The notes under the pieces are model-generated. The model had not been told where the DNA came from, did no database searches, and saw only the letters and a list, made by a program, of their open reading frames with translations. A stretch of DNA of 14,860 nucleotides from an uncultured Moraxella sp. (GTDB taxonomy: Bacteria; Pseudomonadota; Gammaproteobacteria; Pseudomonadales; Moraxellaceae), in assembly GCA_943908405.1 (NCBI GenBank), contig CALTTE010000049.1:1-14860 (forward strand), written 5' to 3'. Below, piece after piece: positions 14,746 to 14,860 of this stretch (the stretch's first letter is position 1; each line of letters opens with the position of its first letter). The translations under genes and the position numbers were made by a program.

Positions 14746-14860
14746 CACGCCCCCCACACTGCCAGCATTCGCTCCATACTGCTTTTAATTCGCTGTTTTT
14801 CTCGTTCTATTGCTTGCCGTTCTCGCTCCTCATCGGTCATTGGATTTGGGTCAATTGGTA
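14745..14860 (-). CDS. Partial small phage tail gene upstream of the tape measure gene
   Basis: An open frame enters from the right edge and ends at TGA 14747-14745, sharing its last base with the tape measure ATG. The 37 visible residues are highly charged (EERERQAIEREKQRIK) and end MLAVWGA. In tailed phages this position is usually taken by the tail assembly chaperone, often made by frameshifting. The sequence is too short to confirm that, so I leave the function open. Confidence 0.6.
   Translation of the reverse strand, partial: PIDPNPMTDEERERQAIEREKQRIKSSMERMLAVWGA

Overview
The window looks like chromosomal DNA of a Moraxellaceae bacterium, most likely Moraxella or a close relative. The basis is low-to-moderate GC content (judged by eye), strongly gammaproteobacterial protein sequences (RF2, Fpr, TrmO, TatD, a PilZ close to that of Pseudomonas), and AT-rich gaps between genes. 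I ran no database search, so this assignment is an inference.

Layout. A perfect 54-bp palindrome (3-56) opens the window, followed by apt (+). A convergent gap separates apt from a leftward block: an MHS-type MFS transporter, prfB (with its programmed +1 frameshift), a MscS channel, a TonB-family protein and ferredoxin-NADP reductase. A divergent promoter region full of repeats leads to a rightward block: trmO (TTG start, long low-complexity N-terminus), a GspE/PilB-type secretion ATPase and tatD. A strong bidirectional terminator separates tatD from leftward pilZ and a CstA-family transporter. At the right edge is the N-terminal part of a phage tail tape measure gene that stops abruptly beside cstA, and upstream of it the end of another small tail gene. 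This is the edge of a decayed or deleted prophage.

How the genes work together. Most are single housekeeping genes: purine salvage (apt), translation termination (prfB), tRNA t6A methylation (trmO), osmotic protection (mscS), redox balance (fpr) and carbon uptake (MFS, cstA). The secretion ATPase and PilZ face each other about 1.2 kb apart. The TonB protein resembles the pseudomonad type without a proline-rich spacer, so part of the window may serve type IV pili.

The most unusual signal is not a gene. Nearly every gap longer than about 150 bp contains two or three adjacent imperfect copies of a short unit. The unit differs in sequence and length from gap to gap (10, 12, 13, 14, 15, 16, 17, 19 or 24 bp). 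Several of these arrays lie over promoters or directly before ribosome binding sites.
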